Source: Candidatus Schekmanbacteria bacterium (GTDB lineage: Bacteria > Schekmanbacteria > GWA2-38-11 > J061). Taken from it: a stretch of 64,000 nt of DNA. How positions within the stretch are numbered: position 1 is the first letter of the stretch; the number at the start of each line of letters is the position of its first letter. A model generated the notes under the pieces. It saw nothing but the letters and a program-made list of their open reading frames with translations. It did not search any database and was not told the DNA's origin. The stretch is from NCBI GenBank assembly GCA_016219965.1, contig JACRJM010000003.1, positions 593,902-657,901 of the forward strand, written 5' to 3'. A program made the position numbers and the translations under genes. This document shows positions 63,097-64,000 of the stretch, piece after piece.

Positions 63097-63717
63097 ATGT
63101 CTGAACAAATAAAAAAATATATATATAATGCTAATTTAGAACAAAATTCTAAATCTGATAACAGAAAATTTTTTAGAATAAATACTATTTTAAAAATTAA
63201 ATATCTATTAATAGATAATAACTATGAATCTTTGTCATTTGTCAGAAACAATAAGTTATTTGAAAAAAATTGTGATTTTCCAATAACCTCGTTAGAAGAA
63301 AATGAGAAATATGGAGCTAAAGTTGACATTTTAAGTATCCTTGTCAAATTGGATAGTAAATTAAATTTTATTATAAATGCATTAAATCTTAAAGGTTCAG
63401 AAAATATTCTTCCAGGTAATCCTACAGAAGTTACTATAAGTGGTTCCGGTTTATCTTTTTGTAGTTACGATAATTTTAAAAAAAACGATATATTGAAAAT
63501 TGATATTGAGTTACCGATATTCCCATTTAGTCTTATTACGGTTACTGGTAAGGTAGTTAATACTATTAGACAAAGCGATGGAAAAAATAAGATTTCAATT
63601 AGGTATATAAATCTCCCAGATTTTATAGCTGACAAAATAATTCAATATACCCTTTCATGTCAAAGAGAAATGATCAGATCTTTTTCTGATACTAAAAGTA
63701 ATAGAAAAAAAAAATAG
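63097..63717 (+). CDS. PilZ-domain protein with altered c-di-GMP motif
   Basis: A 206-residue protein. RKFFR at residues 23-27 matches the RxxxR motif, and TISGSG (113-118) occupies the place of (D/N)xSxxG, with Thr for the acidic/amide residue. The following GLSFCSYDNFKKND and ITVTGKVV fit the PilZ barrel. About 80 residues separate the two motifs, more than usual. It may bind c-di-GMP weakly or not, and tune motility. Stop lies 3 bases before the fliC promoter. Confidence 0.65.
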   Translation: MSEQIKKYIYNANLEQNSKSDNRKFFRINTILKIKYLLIDNNYESLSFVRNNKLFEKNCDFPITSLEENEKYGAKVDILSILVKLDSKLNFIINALNLKGSENILPGNPTEVTISGSGLSFCSYDNFKKNDILKIDIELPIFPFSLITVTGKVVNTIRQSDGKNKISIRYINLPDFIADKIIQYTLSCQREMIRSFSDTKSNRKKK

Positions 63718-63719
63718 TT

Positions 63720-63746
63720 TAAAGAGTATAAAATCGCATCCGACAA
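63720..63746 (+). promoter_or_regulatory. Sigma-28 (FliA) promoter of fliC
   Basis: TAAA at 63720-63723, 15 bases, then TCCGACAA at 63739-63746, six of eight bases of GCCGATAA at standard spacing. Transcription begins near 63753, leaving a leader of about 138 bases before fliC. Confidence 0.65.
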
Positions 63747-63786
63747 ATAAATTGGTTAAAAACGGGAAGGAGGTGAAATCAGGTCT

Positions 63787-63846
63787 TTGTTGGATTGGTT
63801 TTTGAAGGATTATATTAATTGGGCGATTAAAGTATGGAAGCTTTAA
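63787..63846 (+). CDS. Possible 19-codon leader ORF in the fliC leader
   Basis: TTG start (63787 or 63790) and TAA stop at 63844, encoding an amphipathic Trp/Lys-rich peptide LLDWFLKDYINWAIKVWKL. A perfect anti-16S match AAGGAGGTGA lies at 63767-63776, 10-13 bases upstream. Its stop codon falls in the right arm of the CsrA-site hairpin. Expression is unproven. Confidence 0.3.
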   Translation: MLDWFLKDYINWAIKVWKL

Positions 63847-63850
63847 TCCC
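63822..63850 (+). promoter_or_regulatory. CsrA site 1 in the fliC leader, GGA in hairpin loop
   Basis: A perfect 8-base stem GATTAAAG/CTTTAATC (63825-63832, 63841-63848), extended by two G-C pairs across a bulge, presents the loop TATGGAAG. The loop contains ANGGANG, the CsrA core, as in high-affinity sites. Confidence 0.65.
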
Positions 63851-63874
63851 AGCTATTAACAAATAGCGAAACTT

Positions 63875-63884
63875 TCAAGGAGGA
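63875..63884 (+). promoter_or_regulatory. CsrA site 2 overlapping the fliC ribosome site
   Basis: TCAAGGAGGA matches the full consensus (A/U)CANGGANG(U/A) and is the Shine-Dalgarno of fliC. Binding here would block ribosomes. The two GGA cores are 43 bases apart, similar to the Bacillus hag leader. Confidence 0.65.
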
Positions 63885-63890
63885 ATTAGC

Positions 63891-64000
63891 ATGGCATTAC
63901 GTATTAACACGAACATAGAATCAATCAATGCACAACGCAACCTTACTACATCTACCTCAGCATTAAACAAATCTCTTGAAAAATTGTCATCTGGTTTGAG
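63891..64000 (+). CDS. fliC: Flagellin, N-terminal part only
   Basis: The window ends after 36 codons: MALRINTNIESINAQRNLTT, then TSALNKSLEKLSSGL, the flagellin D0 N-terminal helix. The gene continues beyond 64000. AAGGAGG lies seven bases before the ATG. Transcribed from the sigma-28 promoter and controlled by CsrA/FliW. Confidence 0.93.
   Translation, partial: MALRINTNIESINAQRNLTTSTSALNKSLEKLSSGL

Noticed and set aside
63773..63805. A 10-codon GTG-started frame in the fliC leader
   Set aside because: Its start codon is part of the AAGGAGGTGA sequence, so that sequence cannot serve as its ribosome site.

Overview
The window is one contiguous stretch of a Gram-negative, AT-rich bacterial chromosome. 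The Gram-negative assignment rests on the P- and L-ring genes flgI and flgH, exported lipoproteins, a periplasmic c-type cytochrome and an RseB-like protein. There is no rRNA, tRNA, insertion sequence or CRISPR array, so the phylum cannot be read directly. Three traits fit a deltaproteobacterial, Nitrospirota-like or candidate-phylum lineage with a polar-type flagellum rather than an enteric: a single large flagellar cluster, sigma-54 promoters with NtrC-family activators, and FlhF/FlhG plus the CsrA/FliW pair. That placement is inference. The second half, especially after about 48 kb, is visibly richer in A and T than the first.

About 1-20 kb is accessory or housekeeping. It starts with a 5'-truncated radical SAM/SPASM gene, an ArsC-type arsenate reductase and an MltD-like transglycosylase. 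A minus-strand operon follows (9649 down to 3763): an exported Met/His-rich protein, cytochrome c, an HMA-SurA fusion with a cysteine tail, a DUF2318 protein, an anchored HMA protein, a MacB/LolCDE-type ABC permease and ATPase, and a Kef-type antiporter. A consensus sigma-54 promoter precedes it, and it looks like a periplasmic metal/redox handling system. Next is an ECF sigma / zinc-finger anti-sigma / RseB-like operon with a probable target gene. Two small zinc-site proteins, a TauE-type exporter and a polyprenyl-sugar glycosylation cassette (GT2, two GT39-like membrane enzymes, one SGNH protein) complete this part.

From 20.3 kb to the end the DNA is almost wholly flagellar. Regulators come first: an NtrC-type activator, a response regulator with a SHOCT-like tail, then an AMIN-TPR protein with an FlrB-like kinase and FlrC-like activator. 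Then come flgBC-fliEFGHIJ-motE-like-fliK-flgDE (terminator at 38.1 kb); fliLMNOPQR-flhBAFG-fliA-HDOD-motAB with four accessory genes; flgFGAHIJMN-flgKL-csrA-fliW-pilZ; and finally fliC, cut by the window end. Four consensus sigma-54 promoters head the AMIN-TPR/kinase/activator operon, flgB, fliL and flgF. A sigma-28 promoter precedes fliC.

The parts fit a hierarchy. NtrC-type activators with sigma-54 drive structural operons that include fliA and flgM, FliA then drives flagellin, and CsrA/FliW act on the flagellin mRNA. That mRNA leader carries two near-perfect CsrA sites, one in a hairpin loop and one over the Shine-Dalgarno. A 25-bp element shared upstream of two of the sigma-54 promoters (a weaker form at a third) is a candidate activator-binding site. 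Chemotaxis genes, fliD and fliS are not in the window.
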